Source: Roseateles sp.
GTDB lineage: Bacteria > Pseudomonadota > Gammaproteobacteria > Burkholderiales > Burkholderiaceae
Length of the DNA stretch: 64,000 nucleotides
Direction: 5' to 3'
Assembly (NCBI GenBank): GCA_019232985.1
Contig: JAFAMW010000046.1
Location: 1 to 64,000, forward strand
Below the pieces are notes generated by a model. The model had not been told where the DNA came from. It saw nothing but the letters and a program-made list of their open reading frames with translations, and ran no database searches. Both the position numbers and the translations under genes were made by a program. Below, one piece after another: positions 26,616-34,905 of the stretch (within the stretch, counting starts at the first letter, position 1; the number at the start of each line of letters is the position of its first letter).

Positions 26616-26935
26616 TCAGCGCCCGATCTCGCCGGGCCGCGGCCGGCCGAGGATCGCGAACGCATCGTCGACCGGCGCGTAGCCGACGATCTCCCGGGTC
26701 TGCGCGATGGCTTGAAGCAGGCGCAATGGGCGATCCGCACGACGATGCACGACAGGCCCTCGGCGTCGCTGAAGCAGGCGGCCAGGGCTTCGCCAAAGCA
26801 TTTCGACACACCGTAGAGATTGCGCGGCCGGAGCGGGTCGCGCTCTTGGACCTGGTAGTCGAGCGGATAGCCCTCGACCGTCTGGGCGCTGCTCGCGAAG
26901 ACCACGCGCCGCGCCGCTTGACGAGGCGCAGCCAT
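26616..26935 (-). pseudogene. decayed NAD-dependent epimerase/dehydratase gene
   Basis: Two frames carry pieces of an extended SDR enzyme. The first reads R-R-V-V-F-A-S-S-A-Q-T-V-E-G-Y-P and then L-Y-G-V-S-K-C-F-G-E-A-L-A, with the serine and Y-x3-K active site of this family. The second gives the C-terminal G-Y-A-P-V-D-D-A-F-A-I-L-G ending at 26616. The N-terminal Rossmann G-x2-G-x2-G part is absent, an internal block of about 60 residues between the two pieces is missing, and a frameshift joins them near 26710. The pattern resembles uronate dehydrogenase-like proteins. It explains most of the 385-bp gap between the flanking genes. Confidence 0.75.
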
Positions 26936-26997
26936 GCGCGGATTGGCACGCGCGGACTTGGTATACCGTCGCGTGATCCTGATCCGCCCCCCCTGCC

Positions 26998-27516
26998 ATG
27001 CAAGCCTCCCGCCTCCTGACCCTCGCCCTGCTGACCGCCGCCCTGACGGGTTGCGCACTCGGCCCCCGCCCCGCGGCCCGCAGCGAAACGACCCTGCCCC
27101 TGAACCGCGCCTGGTACGACGGCCAAGAGGTCGAGTACGTGACGACCGACATCTCGAACCGCGCGATGGCCGAGACGCTCGGCGTGAACTACGCGCCGCG
27201 GCTCGCCGACGCGCTGCCCGGCCCCGGCCATGTCTCGATCGTCGAGCGCGTCTATAAATTCCCGGGTGGGGAACAGCGCAGCGTGTTCCAGTCGGCGCCG
27301 GTGCCCGGCGGCGCGGCCAACCGCGACGACTCGTACAGCCCGCTGTGGCGGCTCGTGCTGGTGCGCTGGACCCAGGCACCGCACGAGCTGCGCGACGAGG
27401 AGGCGATCCTCGCGGCGGCCGAGCGCGGCGAGCTGAGGCTCGAGATCACCGACATCGTCGTCAACTGCCCGGTCACGCGCTCGCCCGACGGCGCCTTTCT
27501 GAAGGGCGTGCGATGA
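26998..27516 (+). CDS. hypothetical lipoprotein
   Basis: Encodes 172 residues. The N-terminus is a lipoprotein signal (L-L-T-A-A-L-T-G-C, Cys19 acylated). The mature part is soluble and has a conserved look (N-R-A-W-Y-D-G-Q-E-V-E-Y-V-T-T-D-I-S; V-E-R-V-Y-K-F; S-P-L-W-R-L-V-L-V), as in an uncharacterised family of proteobacterial lipoproteins. Its stop overlaps the start of the MOSC gene as ATGA, so the two are coupled, although one product is envelope-bound and the other cytoplasmic. Function unknown. Confidence 0.75.
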   Translation: MQASRLLTLALLTAALTGCALGPRPAARSETTLPLNRAWYDGQEVEYVTTDISNRAMAETLGVNYAPRLADALPGPGHVSIVERVYKFPGGEQRSVFQSAPVPGGAANRDDSYSPLWRLVLVRWTQAPHELRDEEAILAAAERGELRLEITDIVVNCPVTRSPDGAFLKGVR

Positions 27517-28082
27517 AGCTGCTGTCCCTGAATACCGCGCGCGCCGCGGCGCTCGAGACCCCTCAAGGGAGCGTCCAGAGCGCGATCCGCAAGCGCGCGC
27601 GCGAGGGCGCCGTCGCGGTCCAGGCCCTCGGGCTCGAGGGCGACGAGCAGGCCGACCCGAGCGTCCACGGCGGCCAGAGCAAGGCCGTCTACGCCTACCC
27701 GTCCGAGCATTACGGCTTCTGGCAGACCGTGCGCGCCCAGGCCGGCGCGGCCGGCTGGGACGCGGCGCTCGCGCCCGGCGCGCTCGGCGAGAACCTCACG
27801 CTCGCGGGCCTGCTCGAGAGCGAGGTCTGCATCGGCGACCGCCTGCGCTTCGCCGACTGCGAGCTCGTCGTCAGCGAGCCGCGCTACCCCTGCTTCAAGT
27901 TCAACGCGGTGATGGGCTTCAATCAGGCCGCGAAGCTGATGGCCCAGAGCGGCTGGTGCGGCTTCTACCTGGCCGTGCATCGGCCCGGCACGCTCGCGGC
28001 CGGCGAGGCCTTCGAGCTTGTGCATGGGCCGCGCGAGGTCGGCATCGTCGAGCTGTTCAAGGCAAGAATGAAGAAGGCCTGA
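27513..28082 (+). CDS. MOSC-domain protein, YiiM-like
   Basis: Encodes 189 residues from the ATG at 27513, fused to the lipoprotein stop as ATGA. The MOSC fold is shown by G-L-E-G-D-E-Q-A-D, V-H-G-G-Q-S-K-A-V-Y-A-Y, G-A-L-G-E-N-L-T and the cysteine of R-Y-P-C-F-K-F, the residue that in MOSC proteins carries or accepts the molybdenum-cofactor sulfur. YiiM-type proteins form a molybdenum-dependent reductase active on N-hydroxylated compounds. No molybdopterin biosynthesis gene is nearby. Confidence 0.87.
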   Translation: MKLLSLNTARAAALETPQGSVQSAIRKRAREGAVAVQALGLEGDEQADPSVHGGQSKAVYAYPSEHYGFWQTVRAQAGAAGWDAALAPGALGENLTLAGLLESEVCIGDRLRFADCELVVSEPRYPCFKFNAVMGFNQAAKLMAQSGWCGFYLAVHRPGTLAAGEAFELVHGPREVGIVELFKARMKKA

Positions 28083-28124
28083 CGCTCGCGCGCCAGGCCT
28101 TCGAGGCGGAACCGCCGCAGCGCT

Positions 28125-29198
28125 TTACGCGAGCGCCGCGTAGTCGGTATAGCCCTTCGCGTCGCCGCCGTACCAGGTCGCGCGGTCGGCCGGGGTCAGC
28201 GCGGCGTTCAGGCGCAGGCGGCGCACGAGGTCGGGGTTGGAGATGAAGTCGCGACCGAACGAGACGAGGTCGGCGCGGCCCTCGGCGACGGCGGCGAGCG
28301 CCATGTCGCGCGTGTAGCCGTTGTTCGCGATATAGGCGCCCGGGAAACGCGCGCGCAGCGCCTGGTAGTCGAAGGGCGCGAAGTCGCGCGGGCCGCCGGT
28401 CTGGCCTTCGACGACCTCGAGGAACGCGAACTTCAAGGGCGCGAGGCGCTCGACGACATGGTTGAACAGCGCCTGCGGGTCGCTGTCGAGCGCCGCGTCG
28501 TTCGACGGCGTGACCGGCGAGATGCGCAGGCCCGTGCGGCCCGCGCCGACGGCCGCGACGATCGCCTCCATGACCTCGACGAGCAGGCGCGCGCGGTTCT
28601 CGATCGAGCCGCCGTAGGCGTCCGTGCGGTCGTTGATGCTGTCGCGCAGGAACTGGTCGATCAGGTAGCCGTTCGCGCCGTGGACCTCGACGGCGTCGAA
28701 GCCGGCCTCGACCGCGCATTCGGCGGCGTGGGCGAACTGGCGCACGACACCGGGCAGCTCGTCGAGGCGCAGCGCGCGTGGCGCCGACACGTCGATGAAG
28801 CCCTCGGGCGCGAAGGTCTTGGTCTTGGCCGCGGTGGCCGTGCTCGAGACCGGCGCGACGCCGCCGGGCTGGAAGCCGACATGCGAGATGCGGCCCACAT
28901 GCCACAGCTGCACGGCGATCTTGCCGCCCTCGGCGTGAACCGCGTCGGTGACCTGCTTCCAGGCGGCGATCTGCTCCTTGCTGTGGATGCCGGGCGTGTC
29001 CATATAGCCCTGGCCCTCGAGCGCGATCTGGGTGCCTTCGCTGATCAAGAGGCCCGCGCTCGCGCGCTGGCGGTAGTACTCGACGGCGAGCGTGCCCGGA
29101 CGCAGGCCCTGCGAGCGGCTGCGCGTGAGCGGCGCCATGACGATGCGGTTGGCGAGCGAAACGTCGCCGATCTGGATGGGGTCGAAAAGATTAGCCAT
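28125..29198 (-). CDS. old yellow enzyme, NemA-type alkene/ester reductase
   Basis: Encodes 357 residues of the FMN-dependent old yellow enzyme family. Typical features: D-P-I-Q-I-G near the start, N-R-I-V-M-A-P-L-T-R-S-R near 20, W-H-V-G-R-I-S-H near 100, H-G-A-N-G-Y-L-I-D-Q-F near 180 (active-site His/Asn pair and Tyr) and Y-I-A-N-N-G-Y near 290. Such NAD(P)H enzymes reduce activated C=C bonds, nitrate esters and N-ethylmaleimide. It diverges from rlmJ with a 151-bp gap in which I see no clear operator. Confidence 0.92.
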   Translation of the reverse strand: MANLFDPIQIGDVSLANRIVMAPLTRSRSQGLRPGTLAVEYYRQRASAGLLISEGTQIALEGQGYMDTPGIHSKEQIAAWKQVTDAVHAEGGKIAVQLWHVGRISHVGFQPGGVAPVSSTATAAKTKTFAPEGFIDVSAPRALRLDELPGVVRQFAHAAECAVEAGFDAVEVHGANGYLIDQFLRDSINDRTDAYGGSIENRARLLVEVMEAIVAAVGAGRTGLRISPVTPSNDAALDSDPQALFNHVVERLAPLKFAFLEVVEGQTGGPRDFAPFDYQALRARFPGAYIANNGYTRDMALAAVAEGRADLVSFGRDFISNPDLVRRLRLNAALTPADRATWYGGDAKGYTDYAALA

Positions 29199-29349
29199 GG
29201 CCGTTACCCTAACCGCATTCGCCGCGCCGCGCTGCCGCCCACGCGACAGCCTCGCCCGGCCGGGCTTTTGCCCCGCGCGCGAGGCGCCGGCGACGAAATT
29301 CGGCTAGGCGCAGCGCCACGCGGCCGGGCGCTTCAGTACAGTCCGGGTC

Positions 29350-30207
29350 ATGCTTGCTTATCGCCACGCCTTTCATGCCGGCAACCACGCCGATGTGCTC
29401 AAGCACACCGTGCTCGCCGAAGTCCTGCGCTACATGGCCGAAAAGGACAAGCCCTACACGCTCGTCGACACCCACGCGGGCGCCGGCGGCTACTCGGTCG
29501 AGGGCCGCTACGCCCAGAAGAAGGCCGAGTACGCCGACGGCATCGCGCGCCTGTGGGGCGCGCGCGACCTGCCGCCGCTGCTCGCGCGCTACGTCGCGCT
29601 CGTGCGCGCGTTCAACCCCGACGGCCAGCTGCGCCAGTACCCGGGCTCGCCCGCGATCGCGAACATGCTGCTGCGCGCCGACGACCGCCTGCGCGTCTAC
29701 GAGCTGCACCAGACCGACTACCGCATCCTCTCGACCTACCTCGAGAGCCGGCCCAACACCCAGGTGTCCGACCGCGACGGCTTCGCGTCGCTGAAGAGCG
29801 AGCTGCCGCCGCCGTCGCGCCGCGGCGTCGTGCTGATGGACCCGTCCTACGAGCTCAAGACCGACTACGCAAAGGTGCTCGCCGCGCTGCGCGAGGGCCT
29901 GCAGCGCTTCGCCGACGGCGTGTTCATGATCTGGTACCCGCAGCTGCAGCTGCTCGAGTCGGCCCAGCTCGCCCAGCGCCTCAAGGCCACGGCCGACGCG
30001 GCCGCGAAGAAGGGCTGGCTGCACGTGCGCCTGACCGTGGCCCAGCAGGACAACGCGCAGGGCTTCGGCATGCTCGGCTCGGGCATGTTCATCGCGAACC
30101 CGCCGTTCACGCTGCACGACGACCTCCAGGCCTGCCTGCCCTGGCTCGTCGAGCAGCTCGGCCTGTACGACGGCGCGAACTACCTCCTCGAGCGCAACGC
30201 CGTCTGA
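29350..30207 (+). CDS. rlmJ: 23S rRNA (adenine2030-N6)-methyltransferase
   Basis: Encodes 285 residues. The N-terminus M-L-A-Y-R-H-A-F-H-A-G-N-H-A-D-V-L-K-H is diagnostic of RlmJ, followed by the SAM-binding D-T-H-A-G-A-G-G-Y. The catalytic motif IV reads D-P-S-Y-E rather than the usual D-P-P-Y-E; the Asp and Tyr are kept. RlmJ methylates A2030 of 23S rRNA. The CPBP protease gene starts 13 bp downstream and probably shares the transcript. Confidence 0.95.
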   Translation: MLAYRHAFHAGNHADVLKHTVLAEVLRYMAEKDKPYTLVDTHAGAGGYSVEGRYAQKKAEYADGIARLWGARDLPPLLARYVALVRAFNPDGQLRQYPGSPAIANMLLRADDRLRVYELHQTDYRILSTYLESRPNTQVSDRDGFASLKSELPPPSRRGVVLMDPSYELKTDYAKVLAALREGLQRFADGVFMIWYPQLQLLESAQLAQRLKATADAAAKKGWLHVRLTVAQQDNAQGFGMLGSGMFIANPPFTLHDDLQACLPWLVEQLGLYDGANYLLERNAV

Positions 30208-30220
30208 TGGAGGCGGTCTG

Positions 30221-30901
30221 ATGCCCTTCAGCCGCTCGGCCTTCGCGCGCTGCCTGCCGTTCGCGATCTTCATGGCCCTGCTGGGCCTGCGCGGCGCGCT
30301 GCCGCCAAGCCTGAGCGCGAGCCTCGGCCTCGACGCGCGCTGGATCTACGGCCTCGGCGTCGTGCTCGTCGGCGGCACGCTGATCTGGCACCGCCAGGAG
30401 TACGGCGAGCTCGCGCGCCAGAACCTGCCGCCGTGGCGCGAGGCGCTGCTCGCGGCGGGCGTCGGCCTCGCCGTGTTCGCGCTCTGGATCACGCTGACCG
30501 CGCCGTGGATGCAGCTCGGCACGCCGACCGCGAGCTTCGTGCCGGTGCGCGCCGACGGGCGCCTCGACCCCGCCCTCGTCGCCGTGCGCTGGGTCGGCGC
30601 GGCCGTCGTCGTGCCGCTGATGGAGGAGCTGTTCTGGCGCGGCTTCCTGATGCGCTGGGTCGACAGCCCGCGCTTCGAGACGGTCGACCCGCAGCGCGCG
30701 ACGTGGCGCGCGGTCCTCGTCTCGACCTTCATCTTCGTGCTCGCCCACACGCTGTGGCTCGCCGCCGCGATCGCGGGCCTCGCGTACGCGTGGCTGTACC
30801 GCCGCCACGGCCGGCTCTGGAGCGCCGTGATCGCGCACGCGGTCACGAACGGCGTGCTCGGCGCCTGGGTCGTCGGGACGGGGCGCTGGGAGTTCTGGTG
30901 A
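30221..30901 (+). CDS. CPBP-family intramembrane metalloprotease
   Basis: Encodes 226 residues with about 6-7 membrane helices. The CPBP (CAAX protease and bacteriocin-processing) motifs are E-E-L-F-W-R-G near residue 136, F-V-L-A-H near 170 and H-A-V-T-N near 208, giving the glutamate and histidine residues of the active site. The layout is like the CAAX-protease-related proteins linked with exosortase systems, but no exosortase or PEP-CTERM protein is present here. It follows rlmJ by 13 bp. Substrate unknown. Confidence 0.85.
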   Translation: MPFSRSAFARCLPFAIFMALLGLRGALPPSLSASLGLDARWIYGLGVVLVGGTLIWHRQEYGELARQNLPPWREALLAAGVGLAVFALWITLTAPWMQLGTPTASFVPVRADGRLDPALVAVRWVGAAVVVPLMEELFWRGFLMRWVDSPRFETVDPQRATWRAVLVSTFIFVLAHTLWLAAAIAGLAYAWLYRRHGRLWSAVIAHAVTNGVLGAWVVGTGRWEFW

Positions 30902-30911
30902 CGAAGCGCCC

Positions 30912-31643
30912 CTAACGCTGCAACAGCCGGATCTGCTCGGCGAGCCAAGAGCGCATCGCGACGACGAGCGTGTAGGGCTTCTTCTCGACCTGCGGCAGGC
31001 GGAAGTCCTGCAGGTGCACGCGCGCGAAGTCCTCGGCGACGCGGCGCAGCCGCTCGGCGAGCTCGCGCGCGTGCGCGGGCTCGAGCTGGCCGTGCACGAG
31101 CGTCAGCAGCTCGCCGTCGCCGTCGAAACGGCCCGCGTAGAAGTCGTGCAGCACCTGCTCGCGGAAATAGCCGATCAGCGGGCCGTTGGGCCGCCAGCGC
31201 AGCGTCTTCGCGACGCGCAGCTTGTAGCGGTTATGCGGGCGCAGCTCGATGATGCCGAGGCGGTCGAGCTCGGCGAGGCGGCGCACGACCTCGGCCGCGT
31301 CGAGCCGGTAGGCCGCGACGATCTGCTCGAAGCTCCACTGGCTCAGGCAGCTCATCGCGACGAGCAGCAGCTTGGGCTCGGCGACCACGGCGCGCTCCTG
31401 CGCGAGGCTCAGCTCGCGCTGCACCGGCTGCTGGTCGGCGAGCTGGCGCGCGAGCTCGTTGAAGTCCATGCGCAGCAGGCCGCACAGCGCGTCGACACGC
31501 GACAGCGGCATTTCGCCGTCGCGCCCGAACATGCGCTTGACGCTCGCCTCCGACAGGCCCAGGTGGCGCGCGACGGCCGCGTAGCTGAGGCCCTGCTGCT
31601 TGAGTTCGGCCTTGATCAGGTCGACGAGTTGGCGGCTGCTCAT
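30912..31643 (-). CDS. XRE-type helix-turn-helix regulator
   Basis: Encodes 243 residues. Residues 18-65 are a Cro/C1-type HTH (L-S-Y-A-A-V-A-R-H-L-G-L-S-E-A-S-V-K-R-M-F). The remaining 170 residues form a second domain beginning with a winged-helix-like segment (W-S-F-E-Q-I-V-A-A-Y-R-L-D-A-A-E-V-V-R-R-L), of a kind found in uncharacterised proteobacterial regulators. An inverted repeat GGTATC-N7-GATACC lies 10 bp before the start, suggesting autorepression. It diverges from the exported amidohydrolase gene and may control it. Confidence 0.82.
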   Translation of the reverse strand: MSSRQLVDLIKAELKQQGLSYAAVARHLGLSEASVKRMFGRDGEMPLSRVDALCGLLRMDFNELARQLADQQPVQRELSLAQERAVVAEPKLLLVAMSCLSQWSFEQIVAAYRLDAAEVVRRLAELDRLGIIELRPHNRYKLRVAKTLRWRPNGPLIGYFREQVLHDFYAGRFDGDGELLTLVHGQLEPAHARELAERLRRVAEDFARVHLQDFRLPQVEKKPYTLVVAMRSWLAEQIRLLQR

Positions 31644-31652
31644 GGCCTGGAC

Positions 31653-31671
31653 GGTATCTCAAAACGATACC
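31653..31671. promoter_or_regulatory. inverted repeat GGTATC-N7-GATACC before the XRE gene
   Basis: Perfect 6-bp arms around TCAAAAC, in an AT-richer patch between divergent starts (31643 and 31765). The spacing, one turn between half-site centres, suits a Cro-like dimer. Placed 10 bp upstream of the XRE start, it would overlap the promoter of that gene. Confidence 0.5.
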
Positions 31672-31764
31672 TACAGCATCGAAATATGCACCTCCCGTCG
31701 AAATCCAGGCGCGCCGATGCCGGGTCGCCGCGAGCATCGCGCCGTGCTCACCCAACGGAACGTC

Positions 31765-33012
31765 ATGCAACTCGGAAGGCGCCACCTGCTGTGCTGCGGC
31801 GCCGCCGTCGCCGCGGGCCTGTTCACCCGCCTCGGCCGCGCCGCCATCCTCAACCCCTGCGAAAGCGGCGCGCTGCCGGCCGAGCTCCACGACTTCGTGC
31901 AGCAAAGCCTCGCGGGCCTCGACCCGCAGCAGCTGTGGGACAGCCATTGCCACCTGCTCGGCACCGGCGACGCGGGCTCGGGCTGCCGCATCCACCCGAG
32001 CCTCACGCAGTGGTGGCACCCGGTCGAGTCGCTGCGCCGGCGCTTCATCCTCAACGGCGCCTGCGTCGCGCCCGACGTGCCCAGCGTCGACCGCGCCTAT
32101 GTCGAGCGGCTGCACGCGCTCGCGGCCGACTTCCCGGCCGGCGCGCGCTGGCTGCTGTTCGCGTTCGACGCGGCCTTCGACGCCGCGGGCCGCGAGCGCC
32201 CCGAGTGGACGACCTTCTATGTGCCGAACGACTACGCACGCGAGGTCGCCGCGGCCGACCCCGCGCGCTTCGTCTGGGTCGCATCGATCCACCCCTACCG
32301 CGCGGACGCGCTCGCGCGGCTCGACGCGGCGATCGCGGCCGGCGCCGTCGCGCTGAAGTGGCTGCCGTCGAGCATGAACATCGACCTGCGCGACGCGCGG
32401 CTCAAGCCCTTCTACGACCGCCTCGCGCGCGCCCGGATGCCGCTGATCGTCCATTGCGGCGAGGAGCGCGCGGTGCCCGGCGCGGGCCGCGACGAGCTCG
32501 GCAACCCGCTGCTGCTGCGCGCGCCGCTCGCCCAGGGCGTGACCTGCATCGCCGCGCATTGCGCGTCGCTCGGCAGCGCGCTCGACCTCGACCAGCGCCG
32601 GCCGGGCCGGGCCGACGCGTTCGCGCTGTTCGCGCGCCTCATGGACGAGCGCCACCCGAAGCTGCTTGGCGACGTCTCGGCCCTGTTCCAGGTCAACCGC
32701 GACGCGGCGGTCTGGCGCACCGTGCTCACGCGCGTCGACTGGCATCCGCGCCTGCTGCACGGCTCGGACTACCCGCTGCCCGGCGTCGGCCCCTTGTTCC
32801 GACCGGCCGCGCTCGCCCACGCGGGCCTGCTCGCCGAGGCCGAGGTCGCGCCGCTCGAGCGCCTGCGCGAGCACAACCCCCTGCTGTTCGACCTCGCGCT
32901 GCAGCGCCGCGCGCGCTGGCAGGGGCAAAGCCTGAGCCCCGAGGTGTTCGCGACGCGTCATCATTTCGAAGGCCTAACATCGTCACCATCCTCTGCGAAA
33001 GCTCAGGCATGA
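31765..33012 (+). CDS. exported amidohydrolase-family protein
   Basis: Encodes 415 residues from the ATG at 31765, with GGAA before it; an in-frame ATG 48 bases upstream is possible. The N-terminus (G-R-R-H-L-L-C-C-G-A-A-V-A-A-G-L) is a Tat-like signal with paired arginines. The TIM-barrel amidohydrolase fold is shown by the metal motif D-S-H-C-H-L near residue 55, the lysine of A-L-K-W-L-P near 195, I-V-H-C-G near 228, A-A-H-C near 267 and H-G-S-D-Y-P near 333. This is the Amidohydro_2 type; substrate unknown. The stop overlaps the next gene as ATGA. Confidence 0.82.
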   Translation: MQLGRRHLLCCGAAVAAGLFTRLGRAAILNPCESGALPAELHDFVQQSLAGLDPQQLWDSHCHLLGTGDAGSGCRIHPSLTQWWHPVESLRRRFILNGACVAPDVPSVDRAYVERLHALAADFPAGARWLLFAFDAAFDAAGRERPEWTTFYVPNDYAREVAAADPARFVWVASIHPYRADALARLDAAIAAGAVALKWLPSSMNIDLRDARLKPFYDRLARARMPLIVHCGEERAVPGAGRDELGNPLLLRAPLAQGVTCIAAHCASLGSALDLDQRRPGRADAFALFARLMDERHPKLLGDVSALFQVNRDAAVWRTVLTRVDWHPRLLHGSDYPLPGVGPLFRPAALAHAGLLAEAEVAPLERLREHNPLLFDLALQRRARWQGQSLSPEVFATRHHFEGLTSSPSSAKAQA

Positions 33013-34904
33013 ACTCGAACCACCAATCCCAATTCGCCCTGCTGGGCCAGCGCCGCTTCGCGCCGTTCTTCTGGACGCAGTTCCTCGGCGCGGGCAACGA
33101 CAACCTGTTCAAGTTCGCGTTCACGGTCTTCGTGACCTACCAGCTGCAGGTCGCCTGGCTGCCGGCCGCGCAGGCCGGGCTCGTCACGGGCGCGCTGTTC
33201 ATCCTGCCCTTCGTGCTGTTCTCGGCGACGAGCGGCCAGGTCTCGGACAAGTACGACAAGGCGCGCGTGATGCAGCTCGTCAAGTCGCTCGAGATCTTCA
33301 TCATGGCGCTCGCCTGCTGGGGCTTCTTCGCCAAGCTCGTGCCGGTGCTGCTCGTGTGCGTGTTCCTGATGGGCCTGCACTCGACCCTGTTCGGCCCGGT
33401 CAAGTACGCCTACCTGCCCCAGCACCTCGGCCCCGACGAGCTGACCGGTGGCAACGGCATGGTCGAGATGGGCACCTTCGTGTCCATCCTCGTCGGCAGC
33501 CTCGTCGGCGGCCTGCTGATCGCGATCCCCGAGACCGGCGCGCGCATCACGGCCGGCTGCTGCCTGGGCCTCGCCATGCTCGGCCGCCTGGTCGCCCAGT
33601 TCATCCCGAGCAGCCCCTCGGTCGAGCCGGGCCTGCGCGTGAACTGGAACCCGGTCACCGAGACGCTGCGCAACCTCAGGCTCGCGCACCAGCACCTCGC
33701 GGTGTTCCGCTCGCTGCTCGGCATTTCGTGGATGTGGTTCTTCGGCGCCGTGTTCCTCGCGAACTTCCCGGCCTTCTCGAAGGACGTGCTGCACGGCGAC
33801 GAGCATGTCGCGTCGCTGCTGCTCGTCGTGTTCTCGCTGGGCATCGGCCTGGGCTCGCTGGCCTGCGAGCGGCTGTCGCGCCACCAGGTCGAGATCGGCC
33901 TCGTGCCCTTCGGCGCGATCGGCATGAGCGTGTTCGCGATCGACCTGTACTTCGCGGTGCAGGGCCTCGCGCCGCAGGCGGGCCAGCTCGGCCTCGGCGA
34001 ATTCCTCGCGCTGCACGCGCATTGGCGCGTGCTCGCCGACCTCGCGCTGCTCGCCGCTTTCGCGGGCCTGTACAGCGTGCCGATGTACGCGCTGATCCAG
34101 GCGCGCTCGCCGGCCTCGCACCGCGCGCGCGTGATCGCCGCGAACAACATCCTCAACGCGCTGTTCATGATCGCGAGCTCGCTGCTCGCGGGCCTCGCGC
34201 TGTCGGCCGGCTGGACCATCCCCGAGATCTTCCTCGCGGTCGGCCTGCTCAACGCCTTCGTCGCGCTCTACGTGTTCCTGCTCGTGCCCGAATACCTGCT
34301 GCGCTTCTTCGCGTTCATCCTCACGCGCCTGATCTACCGATTCCGCGTGCGCGACGGCGCGAACATCCCGGCCGAGGGCGCCGCGCTGCTCGTGTGCAAC
34401 CACGTGAGCTACGTCGACGTGATGCTGCTGATGGCGGCGTCGCCGCGGCCGATCCGCTTCATCATGGACCACAAGATCTTCCGGTCGCGCCTGCTCGGCT
34501 GGGTGTTCCGCCTCGCGAAGACGATCCCGATCGCGCCCTACAAGGAGGATCCGGCCGTCTACGCCGCGGCCTTCGAGCAGGCGGGGCGCGTGCTCGACGA
34601 GGGCGAGCTGCTGTGCATCTTCCCGGAGGGCGGCCTGACCCGCGACGGCCGGCTCCAGCCCTTCAAGCCCGGCGTGATGAAGCTGCTCGAGGGCCGCCCC
34701 GAGCTGCCGGTGATCCCGCTCGCGCTGAACAATCTGTGGGGCTCGTTCTTCTCGCGCGTCGAAGGCGGCCGGGCGATGGTGCGGCCGCTGCGCCGCGGCC
34801 TGTTCAGCCGCGTCGGCCTCGCCGCCGGCGCGCCGCTGCGCGCCGACCATGTGAGCCCCGAGGGCCTGCAGCGCGAGGTCGGCGCCTTGCTCGCGCAAGC
34901 CTAA
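33009..34904 (+). CDS. LplT-like MFS flippase fused to a PlsC-type acyltransferase
   Basis: Encodes 631 residues, coupled to the amidohydrolase gene by ATGA. Residues 1-420 form a 12-helix MFS domain like lysophospholipid transporter LplT (F-F-W-T-Q-F-L-G-A-G-N-D-N-L near the start, S-D-K-Y-D-K-A-R between helices). Residues 440-631 form a 1-acyl-glycerol-3-phosphate acyltransferase domain with catalytic N-H-V-S-Y-V-D (the H-x4-D motif) and F-P-E-G-G-L-T. In known LplT-Aas systems an acyl-ACP synthetase domain follows; it is absent, so acyl donors must be made elsewhere. Likely role: flipping lysophospholipid inward and re-acylating it. Confidence 0.9.
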   Translation: MNSNHQSQFALLGQRRFAPFFWTQFLGAGNDNLFKFAFTVFVTYQLQVAWLPAAQAGLVTGALFILPFVLFSATSGQVSDKYDKARVMQLVKSLEIFIMALACWGFFAKLVPVLLVCVFLMGLHSTLFGPVKYAYLPQHLGPDELTGGNGMVEMGTFVSILVGSLVGGLLIAIPETGARITAGCCLGLAMLGRLVAQFIPSSPSVEPGLRVNWNPVTETLRNLRLAHQHLAVFRSLLGISWMWFFGAVFLANFPAFSKDVLHGDEHVASLLLVVFSLGIGLGSLACERLSRHQVEIGLVPFGAIGMSVFAIDLYFAVQGLAPQAGQLGLGEFLALHAHWRVLADLALLAAFAGLYSVPMYALIQARSPASHRARVIAANNILNALFMIASSLLAGLALSAGWTIPEIFLAVGLLNAFVALYVFLLVPEYLLRFFAFILTRLIYRFRVRDGANIPAEGAALLVCNHVSYVDVMLLMAASPRPIRFIMDHKIFRSRLLGWVFRLAKTIPIAPYKEDPAVYAAAFEQAGRVLDEGELLCIFPEGGLTRDGRLQPFKPGVMKLLEGRPELPVIPLALNNLWGSFFSRVEGGRAMVRPLRRGLFSRVGLAAGAPLRADHVSPEGLQREVGALLAQA

Positions 34905-34905
34905 T

